Origin: Isoperla grammatica
Lineage: Eukaryota > Arthropoda > Insecta > Plecoptera > Perlodidae
Direction: 5' to 3'
DNA length: 64,000 nt
Assembly (NCBI GenBank): GCA_945910005.1
Contig: OX246747.1
Coordinates: 9,750,525 to 9,814,524 of the forward strand
In this document: positions 45,112 to 57,591 of the stretch, one piece after another
Layout of the letters: each line of letters begins with the position of its first letter
Position numbering within the stretch: the stretch's first letter is position 1
The notes under the pieces: generated by a model
What the model was told of the DNA's origin: nothing
Databases searched by the model: none
The model's input: only the letters and a program-made list of their open reading frames with translations
Translations under genes and position numbers: made by a program

Positions 45112-47268
45112 TTTGCAATCCATGTGCCTAACATCTCCCTAATGTGGCTCTCGCCACTCCGTCATACTTGCGGCCCTCTTTGCAATCCAAGCGTCTAACA
45201 ATCTCCCCAGTGTTGCTCTCGCCACTCCGTCATACTTGCGGCCCTCTTTGCAAACCAAGCGCCTAACAATCTCCCCAATGTGGCTCTCTTCACATCGTCA
45301 TACTTGCGGCCATCTTTGCAATCCAAGCGCCTAACAATCTCCCCAATGTGGCTCTCGTCGCATCGTCATACTTGCGGCCCTCTTTGCAATCCAAGTGCCA
45401 AACAATTTCCCCAATGTGGCTCTCTTCACACCGTCATACTTGCGGCCCTCTTTGCAATCCAAACGCCTAACAATCTCCCCAATGTGGCTATCGTCACTAC
45501 ACCATACTTGCGGCCCTCTTTGCAATCCAAGTGCCTCACATCTCCCAAATGGGCAAGTCGTCACTCCGTCATACTTGCGGCCCTCTTTGCAATTCAAGCG
45601 CCTCACAATCTCCCCAATGTTGCCCTCGCCACTCCATCATACTTGCGGCCCTCTTTGCAAACCAAGCGCCTAACAATCTCCCCAATGTGGCTCTCTTAAC
45701 ACCGTCATACTTGCGGCCCTCTTTGCAATCCAAGCGCCTAACAATCTCCCCAATGTGGCTCTCGTCACACCGCCATTCTTGCGGCCCTCTTTGCAATCTA
45801 ATTACCTAACAATCTCCCCAATGTGGCTCTCGTCACTGCACCATAATTGCGGCCCTCTTTGCAATCCAAGCGCCTTACAATATCCCCAGTGTTGCTCTCG
45901 CCACATCGTCATACTTGCGGCCCTCTTTGCAATTCAAGCGCCTTACAATCTCCCCAATGTGGCTCTCGTCACACCGTCATACTTGCGGCCCTCTTTGCAA
46001 TATAAGCGTCTAACAATCTCTCCAATGTGGCTCTCGTCGATCCCCCATAATTGCGGCCCTCTTTGCAATCCAAGTGCCTAACATCTCCCTAATGTGGCTC
46101 TCGCCACTCCGCCATACTTGCGGCCCTCTTTGAAATCCAAGCGCCTAACAATATCCCCAATATGGCTCTCGCCACTCCGCCATACTTGCGGCCCTCTTTG
46201 CCATCCAAGCGCCTTACAATTTCCCCAATGTGGCTCTCGCCACTCCGTCATACTTGCGGCCCTCTTTGCAATCCAAGCGCCTAACAATCTCTCCAATGTG
46301 GCTCTTGCCGCTCCGTCATACTTGCGGCCCTCTTTGCAATGCAAGTGCCTAACAATTTCCCCAATGTGGCTCTCTTCACACCGTCATACTTGCGGCTCTC
46401 TTTGCAATCCAAACGCCTAACAATCTCCCCAATGTGGCTCTCTTCACTCCACCATACTTGCGGCCCTCTTTGCAATCCAAGCGCCTCACATTCTCCCCAA
46501 TGTGGCTCTCGTCACTCTGTCATACTTGCGGCCCTCTTTGCAATCCAAGCGCCTAACAATCTCCCCAATGTGGCTCTCGTCACACCGCCATTCTTGCGGC
46601 CCTCTTTGCAATCCAAGCACCTAACAATCTTCCCAATGTGGCTCTCGTCACTGCACCATACTTGCGGCCCTCTTTGCAATCCAAGCGCCTTACAATCTCC
46701 CCAGTGTTGCTCTCGCCACTCCGTCATACTTGCGGCCCTCTTTGCAATTCAAGCGCCTAACAATCTCCCCAATGTGGCGCTCGTCACACCGTCATACTTG
46801 CGGCCCTCTTTGCAATACAAGCGTCTAACAATCTCTCCAATGTGGCTCTCGTCACTCCACCATACTTGCGGCCCTCTTTGCAATCCAAGTGCCTAACAAT
46901 CTCTCCGATGTGGATCTCGTCACTCCGTCATACTTGCGGCCCTCTTTGCAATCCAAGCGCCTAAAAATCTCCCCGATGTGGTTCTCGCCACACCGCCATA
47001 CTTGCGGCCCCCTTTGCAATCCAAGCGCCTAACAAACTCCCCAATGTGGCTCTCGTCACTCCGTCATACTTGCGGCCCTCTTTGCAAACCAAGCGCCTAA
47101 CAATCTCCCCAGTGTGGCTCTCGTAACTCCACCATACTGGCGGCCCCCTTGGCAATCCAAGCGCCTAACAATCTCCCCAATGTGGTCTCGTCGCTCTGTC
47201 ATACTTGCGGCCCTCTTTGCAATCCAAGTGCCAAACAATCTCCCCAATGTGGCTCTCGTCTACCGTCA
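45112..47268. repeat. Satellite block 11
   Basis: The block is 2157 bp. It begins like blocks 1 and 7 but has private variants such as AAATGGGCAAGTCG (about 45547) and AATCTAATTACC (about 45796). The last monomer before spacer 12 reads CGTCTACCGTCA where others read CGTCACACCGTCA. Confidence 0.94.
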
Positions 47269-47750
47269 CTCGTCACACCAGTAGAGTTACTACGTCACCA
47301 AGGATTATTGTTGACCTTAAGTTCGACGCTACGACTAACTAGGTACCACCGTTCATCCAAAATCGGAACCGAAAGTGGAACTTGACAAGAAAATCTTTGA
47401 AATTTCGGCGACGCCTCACGTCGCTCACAAAAAACATAGCGACGCGATGATTTTTTTGAAAGTAGACCATGTTCATATCTACCTTGAGAAGTAACTTTAA
47501 GATCCCCCAATTAAACAATATAGCCGTAAAGAATATAATTCTAAAAAACAGAGTGTCTTTGAGCACGTCTTTGACGACGCGTAGCGTCTCTTGTTAAATG
47601 GTTAATATAATAATGATTAGAGTTTCTCCGTTGGACATTCATACTCTATACATAAAACATGTTAATGCTTGCCTTGCATTAATGGTTAGCCAAGGAAACA
47701 TGTTTTAATGTTGGCGTGATGACGAGCTATCTGAATACAACAAGCTATGC

Positions 47751-47886
47751 CATACATTGAGACCAGTGTGTTATCTACCAGTGTAAGCAACGCTACTTCC
47801 ATCGATTGGCGTGGCGTACGAAGTAACGTTGTAGCTTCGATTACTTGAGGTCTGGGGTTCGAGACCCGGTACACCCACTCTTTTTT
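47751..47886 (+). other. tRNA-derived cassette L, spacer 12
   Basis: The A box starts at 47812, the B box at 47856 and the terminator is T6 (47881-47886). TTCGATTACTTG replaces TTCGAATACTTG in the anticodon-arm region. Confidence 0.7.
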
Positions 47887-48195
47887 GTTCCACCATTTTC
47901 ACGCATTAATATCAATGCATCAACGTGAATGGACACGGTTTATTTTTTACCGGTTAAACGGCTCATTGTTTCCACAAACGATTTACTCTTTCGCGATCAC
48001 GCGATCAAGATCTATCAAAGGCGATTTTAAAAAGACAATGTGTTGAAACTGAATTTTTAGAGTTAGTTAAAAAACGGCTTCCTGGATATTCTTGGATGTT
48101 TTTTAAAATCCAATGAGACCTGTCCATAAATCTATATAGCTTTGGTGTAACAATTACAATAAGAATGAATCGAGATACAATGAGATGTATTCATG

Positions 48196-48332
48196 CATAC
48201 ATTGAGAGCAGTGGGTTATCTATCAGTGTAAGCGATCCAACTTCCATCGAGTGGCATGGCGTACGGGGTAGCGACGCCGACTAGTGTTTTCGCGGTCCGG
48301 GGTTCGAGTCCCGTAACCGGCAGTCTTTTTTT
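48196..48332 (+). other. tRNA-derived cassette R, spacer 12
   Basis: The A box starts at 48257, the B box at 48301 and the terminator is T7 (48326-48332). Confidence 0.72.
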
Positions 48333-48493
48333 CTTCCATATTCAGACAAGCAAAGTTGAGAAGGGTTTACTAAGGGGAAATTTTTTTTTCAAGTGCTCGT
48401 AGCTACCATACGGGATGTCCAAATTTCTTTTTGTATTTTTTTTTATTTTTTTTGCGTTAATTATCTAGACATCCTGAAAACAAAAATGTGCTG

Positions 48494-50609
48494 TTTGCAA
48501 TCCATGTGCCTAACATCTCCCTAATGTGGCTCTCGCCACTCCGTCATACTTGCGGCCCTCTTTGCAATCCAAGCGTCTTACAATCTCCCCAGTGTTGCTC
48601 TCGCCACTCCGTCATACTTGCGGCCCTCTTTGCAAACCAAGCGCCTAACAATCTCCCCAATGTGGCTCTCTTCACACCGTCATACTTGCGGCCCTCTTTG
48701 CAATCCAAGCGCCTAACAATCTCCCCAATGTGGCTCTCGTCGCTCCGTCATACTTGCGGCCCTCTTTGCAATCCAAGTGCCAAACAATTTCCCCAATGTG
48801 GCTCTCTTCACACCGTCATACTTGCGGCCCTCTTTGCAATTCAAACGCCTTACAATCTCCCCAATGTGGCTCTCGTCACTCCACTTTACTTGCGACCCTC
48901 TTTGCAATCCAAGTGCCTCACATCTCCCAAATGGGCCTGTCGTCACTCCGTCATACTGCGGCCCTCTTTGCAATCCAAGCGCCTCACAATCTCCCCAATG
49001 TTGCCCTCGCCACTCCGTCATACTTGCGGCCCTCTTTGCAAAGCAAGCGCCTAACAATCTCCCCAATGTGGCTCTCTTCACACCGTCATACTTGCGGCCC
49101 TCTTTGCAATCCAAGCGCCTAACAATCTCCCCAATGTGGCTCTCGTCACACCGCCATTCTTGCGGCCCTCTTTGCAATCCAAGCACCTAACAATCTCCCC
49201 AATGTGGCTCTCGTCACTGCACCATACTTGCGGACTCTTTGCAATCCAAGCGCCTAACATAATCCCCAGTGTTGCTCTCGCCACATCGTCATACTTGCGG
49301 CCCTCTTTGCAATCCAAGCGCCTTACAATCTCCCCAATGTGGCTCTCGTCACACCGTCATACTTGCGGCCCTCTTAACAATAAAAGCGTCTTACACTCTC
49401 CAATGTGGCTCTCGTCACTCCCCCATAATTTCGGCCCTCTTTGCAATCCAAGTGCCTAACATCTCCCTAATGTGGCTCTCGCCAATCCGCCATACTTGCG
49501 GCCCTCTTTGAAATCCAAGCGCCTAACAATCTCCCCAATATGGCTCTCGCCACTCCGCCATACTTGCGGCCCTCTTTGCCATCCAAACGCCTAACAATCT
49601 CCCCAATGTGGCTCTCGCCACTCCGTCATACTTGCGGCCCTCTTTGCAATCCAAGCGCCTAACAATCTCCCCAATGTGGCTCTTGCCGCTCCGTCATACT
49701 TGCGGCCCTCTTTGCAATGCAAGTGCCTAACAATTTCCCCAATGTGGCTCTCTTCACACCGTCATACTTGCGGCCCTCTTTGCAATCCAAACGCCTAACA
49801 ATCTCCCCAATGTGGCTCTCTTCACTCCACCATACTTGCGGCCCTCTTTCCAATCCAAGTGCCTCACATCTCCCAAATGGGCCTGTCGTCACTCCATCAT
49901 ACTTGCGGCCCTCTTTGCAATCCAAGCGCCTCACAATCTCCCCAATGTGGCTCTCGTCACTCTGTCATACTTGCGGCCCTCTTTGCAATCCAAGCGCCTA
50001 ACAATCTCCCCAATGTGGCCCCAAGCGCCTAACAATCTCTCCGATGTGGATCTCGCCACTCCGTCATCCTTGCGGCCCTCTTTGCAATCCAAGCGCCTAA
50101 CAATCTCCCCAATGTGGCTCTCGTCACTCCACCTATATTTTCGGCCCTCTGTGCAATCAAAGCGCCTAACAATCTCCCCAGTGTTGCTCTCGCCACTCCG
50201 TCAAACTTGCGGCCCTCTTTGCAATCCAAGCGCCTAATTATGTCCCCAATATGGCTCTCGTCACTCCACCATACTTGCGGCCCTCTTTGCAATCAAAACG
50301 CTTAACAATCTCCCCAATGTGGCTCTCGTCAAACCTTCATACTTGCGGCCCTCTTTGCAATCAGATGCCTAACATATCCCCAATGTATCGCTCGTCACTC
50401 CGTCATACTTGCGGCCCTCTTTGCAATCCAAGCGCCTCAAAAACTCCCCAATGTGGCTCTCGTCACTCCGTCATACTTGCGGCTCTCTTTGCAATCCAAG
50501 CGCCTAACAATCTCCCCAGTGTGGCTCTCGTAACTCCACCATACTTGCGGCCCTCTTTGCAATCCAAGTGCCAAACAATCTCCCCAATGTGGCTCTCGTC
50601 ACACCGTCA
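48494..50609. repeat. Satellite block 12
   Basis: The block is 2116 bp. From about 49341 it begins the 5.7-kb unit repeated at 55025. It includes a short monomer with CCCTCTTAACAATAAAAGCG (about 49370) and the 31-bp truncated monomer at 49996-50026. Confidence 0.94.
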
Positions 50610-51091
50610 CTCGTCACACCAGTAGAGTTACTACGTCACCAAGGATAATTGTTGACCTTAAGTTCGACGCTACGACTAACTAGGTAGCACCGTTCATCCA
50701 CAATCGGTACCGAAAGTGGAACTTGACAAGAAAATCTTTGAAATTTCGGCGACGCCTCACGTCGTTCACAAAAAACATAGCGACCTAATGATTTTTTTGA
50801 AAGTAGACCATGTTCATATCTACCTTGAGAAGTAACTTTAAGATCCCCCAATTAAACATTATAGCCGTAAAGAATATAATTCTAAAAAACAGAGTGTCTT
50901 TGAGCACGTCTTTGACGACGCGTAGCGTCTCTTGTTAAATGGTTAATATAGTAATGATTAGAGTTTCTCCGTTGGACATTCATACTCTATACATAAAACA
51001 TGTTAATGCTTGCCTTGCATTAATGGTTAGCCGAGGAAACATGTTTTAATGTTGGCGTGATGACGAGCTATCTGAATACAACAAGCTATGC

Positions 51092-51227
51092 CATACATTG
51101 AGACCAGTGTGTTATCTACCAGTGTAAGCAACGCTACTTCCATCGATTGGCGTGGCGTACGAAGTAACGTTGTAGCTTCGAATACTTGAGGTCTGGGGTT
51201 CGAGACCCGGTACACCCACTCTTTTTT
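51092..51227 (+). other. tRNA-derived cassette L, spacer 13
   Basis: The A box starts at 51153, the B box at 51197 and the terminator is T6 (51222-51227). Confidence 0.7.
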
Positions 51228-51540
51228 GTTCCACCATTTTCACGCATTAATATCAATGCATCAACGTGAATGGACACGGTTTATTTTTTACCGGTTAAAC
51301 GGCTCGTTGTTACCACAAACGATTTACTCTTTCGCGATCACGCGATCAAGATCTATCAAAGGCGATTTTAAAAAGACAATGTGTTGAAACTAAATTTTTA
51401 GAGTTAGTTAAAAAACGGCTTCCTGGATATTCTTGGATGTTTTTTAAATCCAATGAGACCCTCGCTGTCCATATATCTATCTAGCTTTGGTGTTACAATT
51501 ACAATAAGAATGAATCGAGATACAATGAGATGTATTCATG

Positions 51541-51677
51541 CATACATTGAGAGCAGTGGGTTATCTATCAGTGTAAGCGATCCAACTTCCATCGAGTGGC
51601 ATGGCGTACGGGGTAGCGAAACCGACTAGTGTTTTCGCGGTCCGGGGTTCGAGTCCCGTAACCGGCAGTCTTTTTTT
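51541..51677 (+). other. tRNA-derived cassette R, spacer 13 (D arm mutated)
   Basis: The A box starts at 51602, the B box at 51646 and the terminator is T7 (51671-51677). GTAGCGAAACCGAC replaces GTAGCGACGCCGAC. This removes two pairs of the GGCGT/ACGCC D stem and leaves both promoter boxes intact. Confidence 0.72.
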
Positions 51678-51839
51678 CTTCCATATTCAGACAAGCAAAG
51701 TTGAGAAGGGTTTACTAAGGGGAAATTTTTTTTTTCAAGCGCTCGTAGCTACCATACGGGATGTCCAAATTTGTTTTTGTATTTTTTTTTATTTTTTTTG
51801 CGTTAATTATCTAGACATCCTGAAAACAAAAATGTGCTG

Positions 51840-54800
51840 TTTGCAATCCATGTGCCTAACATCTCCCTAATGTGGCTCTCACCACTCCGTCATACTTGCG
51901 GCCCTCTTTGCAATCCAAGCGTCTAACAATCTCCCCAGTGTTGCTCTCGCCACTCCGTCATACTTGCGGCCCTCTTTGCAAACCAAGCGCCTAACAATCT
52001 CCCCAATGTGTCTCTCTTCACACCGTCATACTTGCGGCCCTCTTTGCAATCCAAGCGCCTAACAATCTCCCCAATGTGGCTCTCGTCGCTCCGTCATACT
52101 TGCGGCCCTCTTTGCAATCCAAGTGCCAAACAATTTCCCCAATGTGGCTCTCTTCACACCGTCATACTTGCGGCCCTCTTTGCAATTCAAACGCCTTACA
52201 ATCTCCCCAATGTGGCTCTCGTCACTCCACCATACTTGCGGCCCTCTTTGCAATCCAATTGCCTCACACCTCCCAAATGGGCCTGTCGTCACTCCGTCAT
52301 ACTTGCGGCCCTCTTTGCAATCCAAGCGCCTCACAATCTCCCCAATGTTGCCCTCGCCACTCCGTCATACTTGCGGCCCTCTTTGCAAACCAAGCGCCTA
52401 ACAATCTCCCCAATGTGGCTCTCTTCACACCGTCATACTTGCGGCCCTCTTTTCAATCCAAGCGCCTAACAATCTCCCCAATGTGGCTCTCTTCACACCG
52501 TCATACTTGCGGCCCTCTTTTCAATCCAAGCGCCTAACAATCTCCCCAATGTGGCTCTCGTCACACCGCCATTCTTGCGGCCCTCTTTGCAATCCAAGCA
52601 CCTAACAATCTCCCCAATGTGGCTCTCGTCACTCCACCATACTTGCGGCCCTCTTTGCAATCCAAGTGCCTCACTTCTCCCAAATGGGCCTGTCGTCACT
52701 CCGTCATACTTGCGGCCCTCTTTGCAATCCAAGCGCCTCACAAGCTCCCCAATGTTGCCCTCGCCACTCCGTCATACTTGCGGCCCCTTTTGCAAACCAA
52801 GCGCCTAACAATCTCCCCAATGTGGCTCTCTTCACACCGTCATACTTGCGGCCCTCTTTTCAATCCAAGCGCCTAACAATCTCCCCAATGTGGCTCTCGT
52901 CACACCGCCATTCTTGCGGCCCTCTTTGCAATCCAAGCACCTTACAATCTCCCCAATGTGGCTCTCGTCACTCCACCATACTTAAGGCCCTCTTTGCAAT
53001 CCAAGTGCCTCACATCTCCCAAATGGGCCTGTCGTCACTCCGTCATACTTGCGGCCCTCTTTGCAATCCAAGCGCCTCACAATCTCCCCAATGTTGCCCT
53101 CGCCACTCCGTCATACTTGCGGCCCTCTTTGCAAACCAAGCGCCTAACAATCTCCCCAATGTGGCTCTCTTCACACCGTCATACTTGCGGCCCTCTTTTC
53201 AATCCAAGCGCCTTACAATCTCCACAATGTGGCTCTCGTCACACCGTCATACTTGCGGCCCTCTTAACAATAAAAGCGTCTTACACTCTCCAATGTGGCT
53301 CTCGTCACTCCCCCATAATTTCGGCCCTCTTTGCAATCCAAGTGCCTAACATCTCCCTAATGTGGCTCTCGCCACTCCGCCATACTTGCGGCCCTCTTTG
53401 AAATCCAAGCGCCTAACAATCTCTCCAATATGGCTCTCGCCACTCCGCCATACTTGCGGCCCTCTTTGCCATCCAAGCGCCTAACAATCTCCCCAATGTG
53501 GCTCTCGCCACTCCGTCATACTTGCGGCCCTCTTTGCAATCCAAGCGCCTAACAATCTCCCCAATGTGGCTCTTGCCGCTCCGTCATACTTGCGGCCCTC
53601 TTTGCAATGCAAGTGCCTAACAATTTCCCCAATGTGGCTCTCTTCACACCGTCAAACTTGCGGCCCTCTTTGCAATCCAAACGCCTAACAATCTCCCCAA
53701 TGTGGCTCTCTTCACTTCACCATACTTGCGGCCCTCTTTGCAATCCAAGTGCCTCACATCTCCCAAATGGGCCTGTCGTCACTCCATCATACATGCGGCT
53801 CTCTTTGCAATCCAAGCGCCTCACAATCTCCCCAATGTGGCTCTCGTATCTCTGTCATACTTGCGGCCCTCTTTGCAATACAAGCGCCTAACAATCTCCC
53901 CGATGTGGCTCTCGCCACTCCGCCATACTTGCGGCCCTCTTTGCAATCCAAGCGCCTAGCAAACTCCCCAAGGTGGCCCCAAGCGCCTAACAATCTCTCC
54001 GATGTGGATCTCGCCACTCCGTCATCCTTGCGGCCCTCTTTGCAATCCAAGCGCCTAACAATCTCCCCAATGTGGCTCTCGTCACTCCACCTATATTTTC
54101 GGCCCTCTGTGCAATCAAAGCGCCTATCAATTTCCCCAGTGTTGCTCTCGCCACTCCGTCAAACTTGCGGCCCTCTATGCAATCCAAGCGCCTAACAATC
54201 TCCCCAATGTGGCTCTCGTCGCTCCGTCATACTTGCGGCCCGCTTTGCAATCCAAGTGCCTACTAATTTCCCCAATGTGGCTCTCTTCACACCGTCATAC
54301 CTGCGGCCCTCTTTGCAATCCAAACGCCTAACAATCTCCCCAATGTGGCTCTCGTCACTCCACCATACTTGCGGCCCTCTTTGCAATCCAAGCACCTAAC
54401 AATCTTCCCAATGTGGCTCTCGTCACTGCACCATACTTGCGGCCCTCTTTGCAATCCAAGCGCCTAACAATCTCCCCAGTGTTGCTCTCGTCACTTCACC
54501 ATACCTGCGGCCCTCTTTGCAATCAAAACTCCTAACAATCTCCCCGATGTGGCTCTCGCCACTCCGTCATACTTGCGGCCCTCTTTGCAATCCAAGCGCC
54601 TAACAATCTCCCCAATGTGGTTCTCGCCACTCCGTCATACTTGCGGCCCTCCTTGCAATCAAAGCGCATAACAATCTCCCCGATGTGGCTCTCGTCACAC
54701 CGTCATACTTGCGGCCCTCTTTTCAAACAAGCGCCTTACAATCTCCCCAGTGTTGCTTTCCCACTCCGTCATACTTGCGGCCCTCTTTACAATCCAAGCG

Positions 54801-56361
54801 CCTAACAATCTCCCCAATGTGGCTCTCGTCACACCGTCATACTTGCGGCCCTCTTTGCAATACAAGCGTTTCACAATCTCTCCAATGTGGCTCTCGTCAC
54901 TCCCCCATACTTGCGGCCCTCTTTGCAATCCAAGTGCCTAACAATCTCCCCAATATGGCTCTCGCCACTCCGTTATTCTTGCGGCCCTCTTTGCAATCCA
55001 AGCGCCTAACAATCTCCCCAAGGTGGCTCTCGTCACACCGTCATACTTGCGGCCCTCTTAACAATAAAAGCGTCTTACACTCTCCAATGTGGCTCTCGTC
55101 ACTCCCCCATAATTTCGGCCCTCTTTGCAATCCAAGTGCCTAACATCTCCCTAATGTGGCTCTCGCCAATCCGCCATACTTGCGGCCCTCTTTGAAATCC
55201 AAGCGCCTAACAATCTCCCCAATATGGCTCTCGCCACTCCGCCATACTTGCGGCCCTCTTTGCCATCCAAGCGCCTAACAATCTCCCCAATGTGGCTCTC
55301 GCCACTCCGTCATACTTGCGGCCCTCTTTGCAATCCAAGCGCCTAACAATCTCCCCAATGTGGCTCTTGCCGCTCCGTCATACTTGCGGCCCTCTTTGCA
55401 ATGCAAGTGCCTAACAATTTCCCCAATGTGGCTCTCTTCACACCGTCATACTTGCGGCCCTCTTTGCAATCCAAACGCCTAACAATCTCCCCAATGTGGC
55501 TCTCTTCACTCCACCATACTTGCGGCCCTCTTTCCAATCCAAGTGCCTCACATCTCCCAAATGGGCCTGTCGTCACTCCATCATACTTGCGGCCCTCTTT
55601 GCAATCCAAGCGCCTCACAATCTCCCCAATGTGGCTCTCGTCACTCTGTCATACTTGCGGCCCTCTTTGCAATCCAAGCGCCTAACAATCTCCCCAATGT
55701 GGCCCCAAGCGCCTAACAATCTCTCCGATGTGGATCTCGCCACTCCGTCATCCTTGCGGCCCTCTTTGCAATCCAAGCACCTAACAATCTCCCCAATGTG
55801 GCTCTCGTCACTCCACCTATATTTTCGGCCCTCTGTGCAATCAAAGCGCCTAACAATCTCCCCAGTGTTGCTCTCGCCACTCCGTCAAACTTGCGGCCCT
55901 CTTTGCAATCCAAGCGCCTAATTATGTCCCCAATATGGCTCTCGTCACTCCACCATACTTGCGGCCCTCTTTGCAATCAAAACGCTTAACAATCTCCCCA
56001 ATGTGGCTCTCGTCAAACCTTCATACTTGCGGCCCTCTTTGCAATCAGATGCCTAACATATCCCCAATGTATCGCTCGTCACTCCGTCATACTTGCGGCC
56101 CTCTTTGCAATCCAAGCGCCTCAAAAACTCCCCAATGTGGCTCTCGTCACTCCGTCATACTTGCGGCTCTCTTTGCAATCCAAGCGCCTAACAATCTCCC
56201 CAGTGTGGCTCTCGTAACTCCACCATACTTGCGGCCCTCTTGGCAATCCAAGCGCCTAACAATCTCCCCAATTTGGCTCTCGTCGCTCCGTCATACTTGC
56301 GGCCCTCTTTGCAATCCAAGTGCCAAACAATCTCCCCAATGTGGCTCTCGTCACACCGTCA
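51840..56361. repeat. Satellite block 13
   Basis: The block is 4522 bp, about 66 monomers. Between 52200 and 53200 a set of 5 to 6 monomers is locally repeated: the TCCCAAATGG marker is at 52271, 52678 and 53017. Truncated monomers lie at 53954-53984 and 55680-55710. A chimeric monomer at about 54999-55066 is the junction of the 5.7-kb duplication. Confidence 0.95.
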
Positions 56362-56843
56362 CTCGTCACACCAGTAGAGTTACTACGTCACCAAGGATAA
56401 TTGTTGACCTTAAGTTCGACGCTACGACTAACTAGGTAGCACCGTTCATCCACAATCGGTACCGAAAGTGGAACTTGACAAGAAAATCTTTGAAATTTCG
56501 GCGACGCCTCACGTCGTTCACAAAAAACATAGCGACCTAATGATTTTTTTGAAAGTAGACCATGTTCATATCTACCTTAAGAAGTAACTTTAAGATCCCC
56601 CAATTAAACATTATAGCCGTAAAGAATATAATTCTAAAAAACAGAGTGTCTTTGAGCACGTCTTTGACGACGCGTAGCGTCTCTTGTTAAATGGTTAATA
56701 TAGTAATGATTAGAGTTTCTCCGTTGGACATTCATACTCTATACATAAAACATGTTAATGCTTGCCTTGCATTAATGGTTAGCCGAGGAAACATGTTTTA
56801 ATGTTGGCGTGATGACGAGCTATCTGAATACAACAAGCTATGC

Positions 56844-56979
56844 CATACATTGAGACCAGTGTGTTATCTACCAGTGTAAGCAACGCTACTTCCATCGATT
56901 GGCGTGGCGTACGAAGTAACGTTGTAGCTTCGAATACTTGAGGTCTGGGGTTCGAGACCCGGTACACCCACTCTTTTTT
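56844..56979 (+). other. tRNA-derived cassette L, spacer 14
   Basis: The A box starts at 56905, the B box at 56949 and the terminator is T6 (56974-56979). Confidence 0.7.
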
Positions 56980-57292
56980 GTTCCACCATTTTCACGCATT
57001 AATATCAATGCATCAACGTGAATGGACACGGTTTATTTTTTACCGGTTAAACGGCTCGTTGTTACCACAAACGATTTACTCTTTCGCGATCACGCGATCA
57101 AGATCTATCAAAGGCGATTTTAAAAAGACAATGTGTTGAAACTAAATTTTTAGAGTTAGTTAAAAAACGGCTTCCTGGATATTCTTGGATGTTTTTTAAA
57201 TCCAATGAGACCCTCGCTGTCCATATATCTATCTAGCTTTGGTGTTACAATTACAATAAGAATGAATCGAGATACAATGAGATGTATTCATG

Positions 57293-57429
57293 CATACATT
57301 GAGAGCAGTGGGTTATCTATCAGTGTAAGCGATCCAACTTCCATCGAGTGGCATGGCGTACGGGGTAGCGAAACCGACTAGTGTTTTCGCGGTCCGGGGT
57401 TCGAGTCCCGTAACCGGCAGTCTTTTTTT
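57293..57429 (+). other. tRNA-derived cassette R, spacer 14 (D arm mutated)
   Basis: The A box starts at 57354, the B box at 57398 and the terminator is T7 (57423-57429). It has the same GCGAAACC D-arm change as spacer 13, inherited by duplication. Confidence 0.72.
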
Positions 57430-57591
57430 CTTCCATATTCAGACAAGCAAAGTTGAGAAGGGTTTACTAAGGGGAAATTTTTTTTTTCAAGCGCTCGTAG
57501 CTACCATACGGGATGTCCAAATTTGTTTTTGTATTTTTTTTTATTTTTTTTGCGTTAATTATCTAGACATCCTGAAAACAAAAATGTGCTG

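Larger units (their letters stand above)
47269..48493. repeat. Spacer 12
   Basis: The spacer is 1225 bp. It lacks CCCTC after GAGAC, as types 1 and 5 do, so the A boxes are 445 bp apart. Private changes include AAAATCGGAACC (about 47358) and GGTGTAACAATT (about 48144). Confidence 0.93.
50610..51839. repeat. Spacer 13
   Basis: The spacer is 1230 bp. Marks shared with spacer 14 are CGTCGTTCAC, which changes one hairpin base, GACCTAATGATT, AACTAAATTTTT, CCATATATC and a mutated D arm in R. Confidence 0.94.
49341..55024. repeat. 5.7-kb tandem duplication, copy 1
   Basis: The unit runs from within block 12 through spacer 13 to within block 13. It matches 55025-60776 at an offset of 5684, rising to 5752 after one extra monomer (CCTCTTGGCAATCC, about 56235) in copy 2. 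Confidence 0.93.
56362..57591. repeat. Spacer 14
   Basis: The spacer is 1230 bp and is the copy of spacer 13 at offset 5752, sharing all its private marks. ACCTTAAGAAG at about 56575 differs from ACCTTGAGAAG. Confidence 0.94.
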
